A DNA stretch of 43,512 nucleotides from Mycoplasmopsis felifaucium ATCC 43428 (GCF_000687775.1 NZ_JHXS01000008.1:1-43512); one strand, 5' to 3'. Shown: positions 10,642-21,132, numbered from the stretch's first letter. Translations and numbers: made by a program. The notes: a model not told the origin generated them from the letters alone.

Positions 10642-11910
10642 ATGAATAACTACAATTTAATTCTTTCAAAAGACAAGTTTAGAGAGCAACAATATACAAC
10701 TATTAAAAACGCTACTGAAAGCAAAATTAATACCTTCTTCAAACAAAAAGAAAACGCTAAAAGACTTTCGTTTGCTACAGTAGGATTTTTGACAACATTA
10801 ATTTTATTTATTGTTGGTGTTGCACTTTTACTTTCTACTGTTTCATTAAATATTTATACAACTTTAGGTCTTAAAAAAGGTAATTGATTATTTGATAATT
10901 CTAAACCATTCTTTTGAACTATGTATTCTATTTCTTTGGCTATTTCGTTAATTTGTGGTGTCTGTTATGTTATTGCCAAAAGAGAAAGAATTTCGTTAAA
11001 AAGAGATGTGATTCTATCGTTTAATGGTAGAAATATTATTGATTATTTATTCAAATATATTGGATTAAACCCTAAATATGATTTTAATGAAATGGGAGCA
11101 AAAATAATTAATTATAGTCCAATTAATTTTTACAAAAACACCAGTAATTTTGCTGATTTAGCAAATTATAATTTAGTTTTAGGTAAATATGAATTGTATG
11201 AAGCGACTACAAAAAACCAATATTTCAAGCTACAAAATCTTTTATACCACGATAATTCTTGAGTTGATATTTCTTCTGTAGATAATAAAACTTTCAAAAA
11301 AATAATGAAATATAATGCAAATGTATATAAATCAAGAGTTGAACTTGATGAAAATGTTAGAAGATTTGGTATAGCTGCAAAAATTTTAAATATAAATAAA
11401 GATTTTAATATTACACTTTTTGATGCAAATAATAATTACTCATCTGCTGAATTATTCAAAATAGAATTAGATAAACAATTTGATTCAATAGTTTTGAATG
11501 CTAAACGGAATGTATTATTATCTGAATGACTCGAAGATGAAAATAATTTAAAATACCTTAAAGAATTACATGAATTTATTACTTCAATTAACATTTACAA
11601 TCCAGCCAAAAAGCAACACATAAAGAAAAATTCAATTAAATCTCTTTCATTAGTTTTAAGAAATCAAGAAGCATTTATCTGGTTTGATACTAATTGTGAA
11701 CTATTTGACTTAGCATTTTCATCATACACATTAAAAGCCCCTGAAATTGTTGATATAATTACTAATAAAATTATTGATGATTTCTATTTAGTTTATTTAT
11801 TAATTCAACTCTTAGCCCCATTTGGTCTTGATGTTACTCTTAAAATTGATGAGAAAAAAGTTAATGATGCAAATGAATTAAAAACTTCTGATAATGATTC
11901 AGAACTATAA
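10642..11910 (+). CDS. Membrane protein with two N-terminal TM segments, DUF3137-like (weak)
   Basis: 422 residues. A basic N-terminal segment (about 1-40) is followed by a hydrophobic helix (about 44-70), a short extracytosolic loop of about 25 residues, a second helix (about 92-114) ending in KRERISLKRD, and a ~300-residue cytosolic domain. The C-terminal part has a pattern recalling DUF3137 proteins (FNITLFDANN..SAELFKIEL, later EAFIWFD and an alternating helical end), but I rate this as weak. UGA Trp codons are frequent. AGAGGAGCGAG precedes the ATG. It is monocistronic, divergent from ligA, and ends at a strong palindrome. Function unknown. Confidence 0.8.
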
Positions 11911-11913
11911 AAT

Positions 11914-11940
11914 AAATGTTAGCCTAGGCTAACATTTTTA
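11914..11940. terminator. Bidirectional terminator between the DUF3137-like gene and smr
   Basis: A perfect 24-base palindrome at 11914-11937 (core TTAGCCTAGGCTAA) with A-run and T-run ends, placed between convergent genes. It abuts the smr stop codon. Confidence 0.85.
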
Positions 11941-12204
11941 ATTGTATTTATCATCGTATAAATCATCACCAAAGTCATCATTAATATTGACTATGAATGA
12001 TGCACTTTGTTTATCTTCATAATACGAACTATTTTCTTTAATTAATCAATCTTCAATGCTTATTTTTAATGCACCAGAGCCGTGGCCTGTAATTATTTGT
12101 AATTCATCGCAATAATCTTCAAAAGCTTCATCATACGCTAGAATAACAGCAGAGATTGCTTGATCAACTGTTAAACCATGCAGATCTATAATTTTTCTTT
12201 TCAT
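11938..12204 (-). CDS. Small stand-alone Smr-domain protein
   Basis: 88 residues, nearly all one Smr (small MutS-related) domain: IDLHGLTVDQAI matches the LDLHG motif, and ITGHGSGALK matches the TGHGSGxLK nucleic-acid-binding motif. Smr domains occur at the end of MutS2 or alone, and several are nucleases acting on DNA or RNA. Here no MutS part is present; the acidic tail (DDFGDDLYDDKYN) follows the domain. One UGA Trp (IEDW) breaks it in the standard code. It is the last gene of the pgi operon, 25 bases after fpg, which hints at a repair role, but ribosome rescue is an equally known job for bacterial Smr proteins. Confidence 0.9.
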
Positions 12205-12229
12205 ATTTTGATTATATTCCTTTTTTACA

Positions 12230-13051
12230 CTATTTTTGGCAATTTGGACAATAATAAGTCATTCTTTGATTTATTAATTTTTTAGATATTATATTATCAC
12301 ACTTTATGCATTTTTTACCACTTTTCATATGTACTTTTAAAAAGTTTTGGTAGTTTCCGACAATACCATTTACAGATGAATAACTATTTATTGTAGAGCC
12401 ACCGTGTTTTATAGCATTTGATAAAATATCTTTAGATATTTCAATTATATTTAATCAATCACCATAATTAATATCTTTACATTTAGCTTCTGGATTAATT
12501 TTAGCTTCAAATAATATCTCATTAGCATAAATATTACCAATTCCAAGAATATAGTTTTGATCTAGTAATAACGTTTTAACATTAGTATTTTTATTTTTAA
12601 CACTATCGTATAGCTCTTTTGTGTTAATATCTCATGGCTCTTTGCCTAGTTTATTTAATGGGTTAGTGATAAATAATTCATTAGTGTTCTTAATATAGAA
12701 AGCTCCAAATTGACGATAATCGTTATAAATAAGGTCTGTATGATTATTTAATTTAAATATAACGTAGTCATGATTTCTTCGGATTTTTCCTTCAATTTTA
12801 TCATTAAAATATTTACCAGTCATTCTTAAATGACTAATTAAATTTTTATCATTTGAAAGCTTAAAAATAATGTACTTACCTATGTTATATACGGAAAGGA
12901 TTTTTTCATTAACTAGATAGTTTTTAAATTGTTCAATATTGCAGTTTTTAAGCAGCTTTGGTAAAAATACCTCTACGTTTGTAACAGTAGTATTTTTAAC
13001 TAATTTAACTAATTGAGTTGTGACAGTTCTAACTTCTGGAAGTTCAGGCAT
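12230..13051 (-). CDS. mutM: Formamidopyrimidine-DNA glycosylase (Fpg/MutM)
   Basis: Removes 8-oxoguanine and formamidopyrimidines and nicks the abasic site. The 273-residue product begins MPELPEV: after Met removal P2 is the Schiff-base nucleophile and E3 the acid. A conserved Lys sits in NIGKYIIF (residue 59), and SHLRMTG follows. The helix-two-turn-helix is in LLLDQNYILGIGNIYANEILF, and a C-terminal zinc finger has CIKC and CPNC, with the DNA-contacting Arg in INQRMTYYC. Its ATG is one base after the pgi stop, so it is probably translated by coupling. Confidence 0.97.
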
Positions 13052-13052
13052 T

Positions 13053-14345
13053 TTATTTTTTATCCTTATTCAGGATTTTGAACATACTTGCTTTGTAAAC
13101 TTCTACTCCAGGTTGGTTGAATGGATTTACTCCAAGTAAATATGCACTTATTGTTAAAGCTCTTTCAAAGAATTGGAATAAGTATCCTAATGTGTAAGCA
13201 TTAAATGAATCGAATGTAATAACAATATTTGGAATATTTCCAACTTTAGAATGAGCTTCTAAAGTTCCTTGATATGCGGCTTTATTAACTTCGTGTAATG
13301 TTTTGCCGTCTAAAAATGATAATTTGTCTGGGTCTTCTGAACCTGTTTTAAAGGTAAGATCGTCAATTGGATTTTTTACGAACAAAACAGTTTCAAATAA
13401 TAATTTAACACCATCTTGAATCATTTGCCCGATTGAGTGCAAATCAGTTGAAAAGATAGCACTTGTAGGTAATAAACCTTTTCCGTCTTTTCCTTCGCTT
13501 TCCGCGAATAATTGTTTTCATCATTCGGCAAAGAATGACATTTTTGGTTCGTAACTTGCGAACATTTCTACTTGATATTTTTTAGATAATATATGTCTAG
13601 ATACTGCATAAGTATAAGCGTCATTTTCTAAAATGTTTTCTTTATTAGCATTTTTATTAGCTTCTTGAGCACCTAATAACATTTCATCAATATTTATTCC
13701 AGCACATTCAAAAGGGAATAATCCAACTGGGCTCAGTGTACTAAAACGACCCCCAACATTGTCAGGAATTACAAATGTTTCATAACCTTTGGCAGAAGCT
13801 AATTCAAATAAAATTCCTTTTTTAGCATCAGTTGTTGCAATAATTAATTTTTGTGCCATTTCTATGCCCACTTTAGCTTCAAGTAATTTTCTAAATTCTC
13901 TAAAAGCTATTGAAGGCTCTAAAGTAGTTCCACTTTTTGAAATTACGTTAATGGCAAATTTTTTGTTTTCAACATATTTTAATAATGAAACTAATTGTTC
14001 ACTACTGATTGAATTACCTGCAAAAACAAGTTCAATATCTGGCTTTTTAGTTGAGTATGGACCATAAATAAATTCATATCCTGCTTTTGTTCCTAAATAA
14101 CTTCCACCAATTCCAATAACAACTAATGTTTCGATTTTTTGGATTTTAAGATTTTTTGCAACGTCCTTAATTTTTTTAATTTCAGGGTCATTAATTTTAT
14201 TTGGTAAATCAATTCAGCCTAATCAGTCTTTTTCATCAACAGTTTTATTCATTACACTGTTATGAATTTTTCAAACTTTATCTTGTAATTTTAAAATTTC
14301 TGTTTCGCTAACTGCGTTTGTAATATTAATGTCTAATGTTTTCAT
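13053..14345 (-). CDS. pgi: Glucose-6-phosphate isomerase
   Basis: Interconverts glucose 6-phosphate and fructose 6-phosphate. The product has 430 residues, the short bacterial type. Key motifs are intact: VVIGIGGSYLG, VISKSGTTLEP (phosphate binding), NVGGRFSTLSPVG with the catalytic Arg, the Glu in LLGAQ-type helix context, FSTDLHSIGQMIQDG (catalytic His), and a C-terminal YKASMF Lys. AAGGAGAAAA precedes the ATG at 14345. It directly follows a degenerate homologue (14354-15598) and precedes fpg. UGA encodes both adjacent Trps of FFAEWWKQL. Confidence 0.97.
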
Positions 14346-14353
14346 TTTTCTCC

Positions 14354-15598
14354 TTAGTATTCAAAATCAAATGGATTCTGTTTGTTTAAATATGATTGAT
14401 AGATATTAGCTCAATAGATCAAGCTAATAAGTGAGCCTAATGTATAAGCAGTGTTATCCAAAAGGGTTATAATACAGCAATTTAAGGAAATTACATTGCT
14501 GTAAATATCTTCCAGTCCTTGATTTATACTATTTTTAAATTGACTTATTCTAGTAAAACCAACTTTATCTATGTTATCTTTGATATTTATCTCATCTGTA
14601 AGACGATAATCAAACTGTTCATTAAGTATTTTATAATGTGTTAAATAAACCTTCTTACTATTATCAATAATAAATTGTCCATATGTATAAGCGGCTTCAG
14701 GCATTATAAAACTTGTTGTAAATGTATTAAGCTTATGGAACAATAAATTTGTTATATTTGCCTGTAAATAAAGTGTATCAGACATAATTGGATTATCAGA
14801 ACTTAAAAAATTATAGGTATAGCTTTTATTTTCCGAATGCAAAACATAACCATATTTAAAAGCTAAATTTTCATCTATGTTTTCGCTATTACACAATCTG
14901 CTACTGGTTTGATACCCTTCAACTAAAGATAATAAGTTACAACCCTTTAAAAGTAATAAAAATAAATTACTTTCTGCAAAAAATGCGTAGTTTGGCGTCA
15001 AAATATCAGGCATTACAATGCGATTTTTTTCACTAATACGAACGAATTCTAATTGTTCTTCTAGTTCTCTTTTACCTATAAAAAAGCATTTCTTGGAATA
15101 TTGTGTGTTTCCGTATTCTTTCATTAGATTATCCAAAATTGTATTGATTAATTCTATTGTATGTTTGCTGTATTTATCGTGTCCGATGAATAAGAACGAA
15201 GATCTATTATTTTTTATTAAGTTAGAATATTTTTTTAGCATTCTTTGGAACAAATAAGGTTCATCATTATTAATGAAGTAGTATTGTATTTTCTTATCTG
15301 CAAGTATGTCATTTTTAAATAAGAAAGTATTGGCAGCTTTAAAATTTAATAAATCATTACTTTTGCAAAATATAAATAAATATTTGGTGTTTAAATTATG
15401 TATACCTTTACTAAATCTGTATAACTCTTTGACATTATCACTATCAAAATTTAAAGCTAGCTCATGAAAACCGAAATTTTCAAATCCATTAACATTTTTA
15501 GTTTTAATATCTTTAAATAATTTTGCACTGCGATTGATTAAACTTTCATTTTTAAAATCTGGCGAGAAGTTTATAAATTTTATATCTACTCTATCCAT
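14354..15598 (-). CDS. PGI-like pseudoenzyme (degenerate glucose-6-phosphate isomerase homologue)
   Basis: A 414-residue protein with no obvious family at first sight, but it runs collinear with the PGI encoded just downstream (430 residues). LLDNTAYTLGSLISLIYWANIYQSYL matches FDSFNAYTLGYLFQFFERALTISAYL and both continue to NPF. TPNYAFFAESNLFLLLLKGCNLLSLVEGYQ matches FSTLSPVGLFPFECAGINIDEMLLGAQ, and SDNPIMSDTLYLQANITNLLFHK lies where PGI has its SFFAEWWKQLFAESEGK stretch. The motifs that bind phosphate and do chemistry are gone: GIGGS reads CKSND, SKSGTT reads GHDKYS, VGGRFS reads LTPNYA, and TDLHSIGQ reads AAYTYGQF. The frame is open apart from one UGA Trp, so this is not a decayed gene. A scaffold or regulator of PGI is possible; function is inferred only. 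Confidence 0.8.
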
Positions 15599-15948
15599 TA
15601 GATATCCTTATTTTGAATGTAGCTTTCAATCGTTTCATCAAGTTTAATTTTTAAATTATAAAATCCACCTTTAGTTTCTTTTATTGAATTTTTGAAAGGA
15701 GATCTACAAAATACCGGATGATTTATTTTGAAATTTCCAATACCACTAAATTTTTCAAATTCGTATGATTCCACTACAAAATTTATTTTTTGATTTATTT
15801 CAAAATATGATTCATTTCTAAATTTTTTAAAATCACTTACTAAACTATATGGAATAAAAAACCTAATATTATTGAAGGTTTTTACAACTATTCCATGTTC
15901 ATTGATTTCTTTTACTAAACCATTAAGAATGTCACCTTTTTTTATCAT
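15598..15948 (-). CDS. S1 RNA-binding-domain protein
   Basis: 116 residues. The N-terminal half has the S1/OB pattern: KKGDILNGLVKEINEHGIVVKTFNNIRFFIPYSLVSD, with the G..V..I...G..V spacing and the F.P.S turn. A less conserved C-terminal half follows. It resembles small S1 proteins of the GSP13/YugI type, which associate with ribosomes or RNA, but orthology is not shown. It is the first gene of the operon ending at smr. Its stop overlaps the next start (TAATG). A perfect -10 lies 6 bases before the ATG and no Shine-Dalgarno fits between, so the mRNA may be leaderless. Confidence 0.75.
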   Translation of the reverse strand: MIKKGDILNGLVKEINEHGIVVKTFNNIRFFIPYSLVSDFKKFRNESYFEINQKINFVVESYEFEKFSGIGNFKINHPVFCRSPFKNSIKETKGGFYNLKIKLDETIESYIQNKDI

Positions 15949-15954
15949 ATATCT

Positions 15955-15960
15955 ATTATA
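15955..15960 (-). promoter_or_regulatory. -10 element of the S1-pgi operon
   Basis: Minus-strand TATAAT with only AGATAT between it and the ATG at 15948. Usual spacing would put the transcription start at or next to the A of the ATG. Confidence 0.6.
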
Positions 15961-16201
15961 TAGTTTTAATTGTAATGCGACATAATATCTAATAAATAGT
16001 TATATGCTTATTTTGCTGATAATTTCTTTTACTAAAAAAGCTATTTTATAAATGTTTTTGATTATATTTATGCTTTTTAAGAATTTTTATTCATTATTAT
16101 TTAAATTTTATTGTTTATTAGATAACCAATAATGCTATAAATATGATATTTTGGCAAAATGATATTTTTTTCTAAAAAAATCAAAAAAATCATTTTTATT
16201 A

Positions 16202-16207
16202 TATAAT
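16202..16207 (+). promoter_or_regulatory. -10-like hexamer upstream of the larger tail-anchored gene
   Basis: A perfect TATAAT is followed after two bases by the palindrome GCATATAAATATGC, then 37 bases to the ATG with AAGGAG in place. No clear -35. The palindrome overlaps the likely start site and could be an operator. Speculative. Confidence 0.4.
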
Positions 16208-16260
16208 AAGCATATAAATATGCGTTAAATATATAAAATGCATTTATCCAAGGAGATAAT

Positions 16261-17736
16261 ATGAAAAGATTAAATTGTACATACGAACCAAAAATGGACG
16301 CTGAATACCCTTGACTTTTAAAACACCCTAAAGTTAAAGCTGGTTTAGCTAAATTTAAAACACGTCAAGAAGCTCTTGATTGATTTATGGGATTAGATTT
16401 TGAAACAGCAGTTTGATTCCAAGATAATAACAGAATTTTTGCTGGTCAATTAACTATTGATTCAGATCCTGAAAAAAATGAATGATATTACTACATTAAA
16501 GTAGCAGGTTTTGATGGTGAAGCATCATACGAAGGAATGTGTAAAGAACTTTACATTAATCCTCAAAACTTTAAAAGAGATCGTGTATTAGCGAGAAGAA
16601 GAGTTAGTGAATTAGTTGAAGGAAAAGATTTTATTTTAATTTCTGATCCATATACATACTTCCCAGCAAATCTTGAAATTTCAAAGAGAAAAGCTAAAGA
16701 TGTTTTAGATGTTGACGCGTTAAGAATTCAATTTGAAAATCAAATTAACATTCTTAAAGACCAATTAGTTGCAAATAACAAGGTGGCTGATGAAGATATT
16801 GAACGTCTTAAAGCTGAATTAGCAAACAAAGATGTTGCTTATGAAGAATTAGCAAACAAAATTGACTTATTAAGACAATCATATGCTAAAGAACTTGAAG
16901 GTGTTACATACGAATACATTCACAACTTGAATGAAAATGACTTTATTGGCTCAATTGCTTTATACTCAAAGAAATTAGACAAAGTTTTAGAATTATTTGT
17001 AGAAAAAACATCAAGCAAACAAGACTTTAATAGAGTTAAAGAAAACTTTGATAACTATGAAGAAGCTATTAAATTAATTTCATTAACGTTAACAAACAAA
17101 AACCAAAAACTTGCTTCAAAACTTAATGAAGAACTTGTTGAAAAAATGAATGCAGTTCTTGCAAAAATCACTGTAGATGAAACTTTAGAAGACTCATACG
17201 CTAACCAATCATTCTACACAGCACATGATGGAAAATTAATTCCTGTTTCTTGGGAAACATCATTCGTTTTAGTTGAACTTAAACACGTTGGATTTGTTCA
17301 ATATGACAAATATACATATTCAATTCCATATCTTGCAGTAAAAAGCACATATTCAGTTACATTAGTTGATTCTGGAACAGTTGAATCTACTCCACAATCA
17401 ACAACTCAAACAATTACTGTTGAACCTCAACCAGAACCAGTTGTTGAAGAAGTTGTAGAAGTTATTGAAGAAGAACCAGTTGTAGTTGAAACAATTCCAG
17501 TAGTTGAATATATTGAACCTAAAGAAGAATCAGTTGAAACACCTATGTTTGAATGCAATCTTGAAAATTGTGAAGATTGCCACAAAGAACCAGAAGTTCC
17601 AGCTAAAAAATCATCTTGACTATACTACACAGCAGTTACTACATTATCATTAATTTTAATTACTTTAGTAATTATTACAATTTTAGCTATTATTCAAATT
17701 GCAACACAAAATAGCATTGTATTCTTTGGTAAATAG
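16261..17736 (+). CDS. Tail-anchored coiled-coil protein with acidic linker (larger paralogue)
   Basis: Unknown function; 491 residues, no signal peptide. The N-terminal domain (about 1-145) is homologous to that of the product at 6771-7697 (YPWLLK, EALDWF, CKELYINPQNFKRD, SDPYTYF). A helical, probably coiled-coil region follows at about 150-210, then a mixed domain to about 375 that contains the rare UGG Trp in PVSWETSF. A Glu/Val/Pro-rich acidic linker (about 385-430) comes next, then a Cys/His cluster CNLENCEDCH (about 435-445), and one hydrophobic helix (about 455-480) near the C-terminus. It is monocistronic with its own promoter and terminator. AAGGAG precedes the start and codon use is regular, suggesting substantial expression. 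It may be a membrane-tethered scaffold facing the cytosol. Confidence 0.88.
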
Positions 17737-17745
17737 TTAAAGTAC

Positions 17746-17797
17746 AATAAACAACAATCTAGAAGTATCCATCTTTATTATTGTTGTTTATTTTTTA
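17746..17797 (+). terminator. Terminator after the larger tail-anchored gene
   Basis: Long arms AATAAACAACAAT (17746-17758) and ATTGTTGTTTATT (17780-17792) around a 21-base loop, followed by a T-run. Confidence 0.8.
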
Positions 17798-17823
17798 TTA
17801 CAAACATATAAAAGAGGTCAAAT

Positions 17824-19185
17824 ATGAAAAATATTGACAAAAACATAACAACTATTGTTAATCATTTAAAAAACACAGGCTTTGTGTTTCAAGGTAGTGA
17901 AATTTATGGTGGTTTAGCAAATACTTGAGATTATGGCCCACTAGGATCTATATTAAAAGATAATATTGCTAAAATGTGAAAACGCCATTTCATTTTTAAA
18001 GAGCATAATAACTTTTTAATTGATTCAAAAATTTTAATGAATCCTCAAGTTTGAGTAACATCTGGTCATGTATCAAATTTCAATGATCCATTGATTGAAA
18101 ATAGAGTTAATGGTAAAAGATATCGTGCCGATAAATTGATTCAAGAAATTGATCCAAATATTATTCCTGAAAAAATGACTTTTGAAGCTATGAAACAGTT
18201 TCTTGAAGAAAATTTGAAAGAATATGATAATTCAAAATGTATCTGAAGCGATATTCGTAAATTCAATTTAATGTTTGAAACTTATCAAGGTGTTACTGAA
18301 GATAAAAAGAGTGCTATTTATTTAAGACCAGAAACTGCTCAAGGGATTTTTGTAAACTTTAAAAATGTTTTAAGAACTTCAAGAGCTAAATTGCCTATTG
18401 GTATTGGTCAAGTTGGAAAAAGTTTTAGAAATGAAGTAACTCCAGGTAATTTTATTTTTAGAACTAGAGAATTTGAACAAATGGAACTTGAAGTATTCTG
18501 TCATCCTGATAAGGCTAATGAAACATTTGACTATTACATCAATAAAGCAGCTTCTTTCGTTAAAAAAATTGGTTTATCTAATGATAATATAAGAATTAGA
18601 AAACATGATGATGAAGAATTAAGTCACTATTCAAGTGCTACAAGCGATATTGAATACCAATTTCCTTTCGGATGAGGTGAATTATTAGGTGTGGCTAATA
18701 GAACCGATTTTGATCTTAATGCTCATATGAAGGCAACTGGTGAAAATCTTGAATATCTTGACCCTAATACAAATGAAAAATTTGTTCCATATGTAATTGA
18801 ACCATCAATGGGTCTTGATAGATTAATGCTAGCTATTGTTATTGATGCCTATGATGAAGAAAAAATTTCTGAAGATGACACTAGAATTGTTATGCGTTTT
18901 AATGAAGAAATTGCTCCTTATCAAGTGGCAATATTGCCTTTAATGAAAAAACTTTCAGGTAAAGCTAATGAAATTTACGAAAAACTCTTAGATAAAGGTG
19001 TTTTAGTTGTTTATGATGAAACTGGATCTATTGGAAAAAGATACAGAAGACAAGATTCGATCGGTACTCCTAAATGTGTAACAATTGACTTTGATACATT
19101 AGAGAATAACACAGTAACAATAAGAGACAGAGATTCTATGGAACAAATTAGAGTTTCTATAGATGAATTATTAAAAATGTTTTAA
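17824..19185 (+). CDS. glyS: Glycyl-tRNA synthetase (alpha2 type)
   Basis: Charges tRNA-Gly; class II, homodimeric single-chain type. 453 residues, near the usual ~450-460. Visible are [21 protein letters not shown] at the N-terminus, [14 protein letters not shown], motif 2 ([26 protein letters not shown]), and motif 3 ([13 protein letters not shown]). The C-terminal anticodon-binding domain begins around YQVAILPL. Trp residues of NTWDYGP, KMWKRH and FGWGELLG are UGA. AGAGGTC precedes the ATG. It heads glyS-dnaG-sigA-nif3-like, an order known across Firmicutes and mollicutes. Confidence 0.97.
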
Positions 19186-19206
19186 TAAATATACAAAGGA
19201 GGGCAA

Positions 19207-21132
19207 ATGGCAAGAGTTGAACAACAAACTATCGAACTAATTGTATCTAAAAACGATATTGTTGAAGTAATTGGTAGTTTTTTACAATTGATTCGAAAAG
19301 GCCATAATTATACTGCTGTTTGTCCATTCCATGACGATACAAACCCGTCTTTAAGCATTGATACTCGTAAGCAAATTTTTAAATGTTTTGTTTGCAATAC
19401 AGGCGGAAATGCTTTAAGGTTTGTGATGCTTTTTAACAAGTGGTCACTGATAAAATCGCTTCAATATTTAGCTGATAAAGCGGGTATTTCTTTTGATGAA
19501 ACTCAATATAATCCCTCTCATAATAAAGAAGATAATAATTTATCTGAATTTGACCAAAAAGTTTATGAAATTCTAGATAGAGCTAATTCATGTTTTAAAA
19601 GTGAAATCATTAAATCTACAAACACAAGTTTAAAAAGTTTTATTTCTAAAAGAAAATTAGATTATGCAACTTGCAAAAAGTTTGATATTGGTTATGATAA
19701 TCCATTAACTTTTGAAGCTATCTTTAAGGATGATCTAGAAAAGCAGTTAAATGTGCTTTCTGAAGCTTCCCTTATTTCAATGACCTCAAAAGAAAACTTT
19801 TTTCAAAATAGGGTCACTTTTGGAATAAGAGATGAAAAAAATAGAATTGTTGGATTTAGTGCAAGAGTGCTAGACAACACTAAACCAAAATATATAAATA
19901 GTTCAGAATCAAAATATTTCAAAAAATCAAGCATTTTATATAACTTTAATAATGCATTAGAGTCCAATTCAAATGAATTAATTCTAGCCGAAGGATTCTT
20001 TGATGTAATTGCATTGTCAAAGGCGAATTTTACTAATGCAGTCTGTTTAATGGGCACTGCGATAACTAAAGAACATATTGCAAAACTGAAAAAATTCAAA
20101 AAAATTGTGATCTTCTTAGATGGAGATGAACCTGGACAATTTGCAACATATAAAACAATAGTTTCACTTCTAAAATATTGATATTCAAGTGCTAAAAAAA
20201 TTAATGTTGTAAAGAATACAACAGGTTATGACCCAGATGAAATTTTAAATAATTTTGGTGCTAATAAATTGACTGAAATGATTAGCAATACTATTGATTA
20301 TTCAGAATTTTCGTATGATTTTTTAAGAAGTAAACATTCAATTTTAGTCAAGAATTACATCAGTATTACTGAAGCTGAATGAAATAAATTTAGTGAAGAT
20401 TTTTATCCAATTTGAAAAACTTTCGATTCAGATGTTGCAAATGTTTATTTGAACAAAATTAAGGATTTATACAATAAAGATCTTAACTTAACTTTAAATA
20501 AAAATACATTTAATAATGATAAATATACATCCGATTTTAACGAAAATAGTTATATAATAAATCATTACGATGAAAATTACGAATTAGTTAATTTTGATGA
20601 CTATACACAGCAACCTTATTACACAGATACTGATGTAGTAGATCATTATTTAATGAATAATAAGGCAAAATTAGCACAAAAGAATGAACAAAAAAATCAA
20701 CAAGACTGAATTGAAAAAGTGCTTTTGTTAGTTTTGTATCACCCGGATTTAATCAAATTATTCAAAAGGGATATGCAACAAAAACCGCTTTCATCAATCA
20801 AACTTGAGGAATACACAAATGATGTTAAAAAAACATTATATAGCTGTTTTATAGAAGAATTAGGAAATTCTAATGCTGATTTAGAAATGCTTAGAATAAA
20901 ATATAAAGATTATTCATCGGACTTCTTGAAATTTAATCATTTTGATTCTAAAACACCTCAAGAGTTAGAAAATGATTATGAAGCCATTATCAATAGGGCA
21001 AGAAGATTTGATAGAAATTATTACAATTTATTTATTCAAAACCAAGCCACAAAAAGTCAAAATCCTTTAATTCAAAAAAATGCCGAAAAAGGTATAAGAC
21101 TGAACAAAATAGCAAATGAAACCAGCGAATAA
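19207..21132 (+). CDS. dnaG: DNA primase
   Basis: Makes RNA primers for the replication fork. 641 residues. The N-terminal zinc-binding domain has C39, H42, C60 and C63 (CPFHDDTNPS, KCFVCNTGG). The catalytic core includes the NRVTFGIRDEKNRIVGFSAR segment and the TOPRIM fold with E262 (LAEGFFDVIAL) and the DGDEPG acidic cluster at 305-310. The ~300-residue C-terminal region, presumed helicase-binding, is low-complexity and Asn/Asp/Tyr-rich (about 415-500) and poorly conserved. A very strong AAAGGAGGG precedes the ATG, 21 bases after glyS. Its stop is directly followed by the first possible start codon of sigA. Confidence 0.96.

Larger units (their letters stand above)
15949..16260. other. Divergent intergenic region, 312 bases, very AT-rich
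   Basis: No gene, tRNA or convincing riboswitch is seen. It holds the S1-operon promoter at its left end and, at its right end, the promoter region of the tail-anchored gene: TATAAT at 16202-16207, the small palindrome GCATATAAATATGC at 16210-16223, and AAGGAG before the ATG at 16261. T- and A-runs around 16160-16200 may act as an UP-like or bent segment. Confidence 0.5.

Noticed and set aside
15949-16260. Possible small RNA or riboswitch in the largest gene-free stretch
   Set aside because: No stable GC-containing helices or known aptamer signature were seen, only AT-rich promoter-like sequence.
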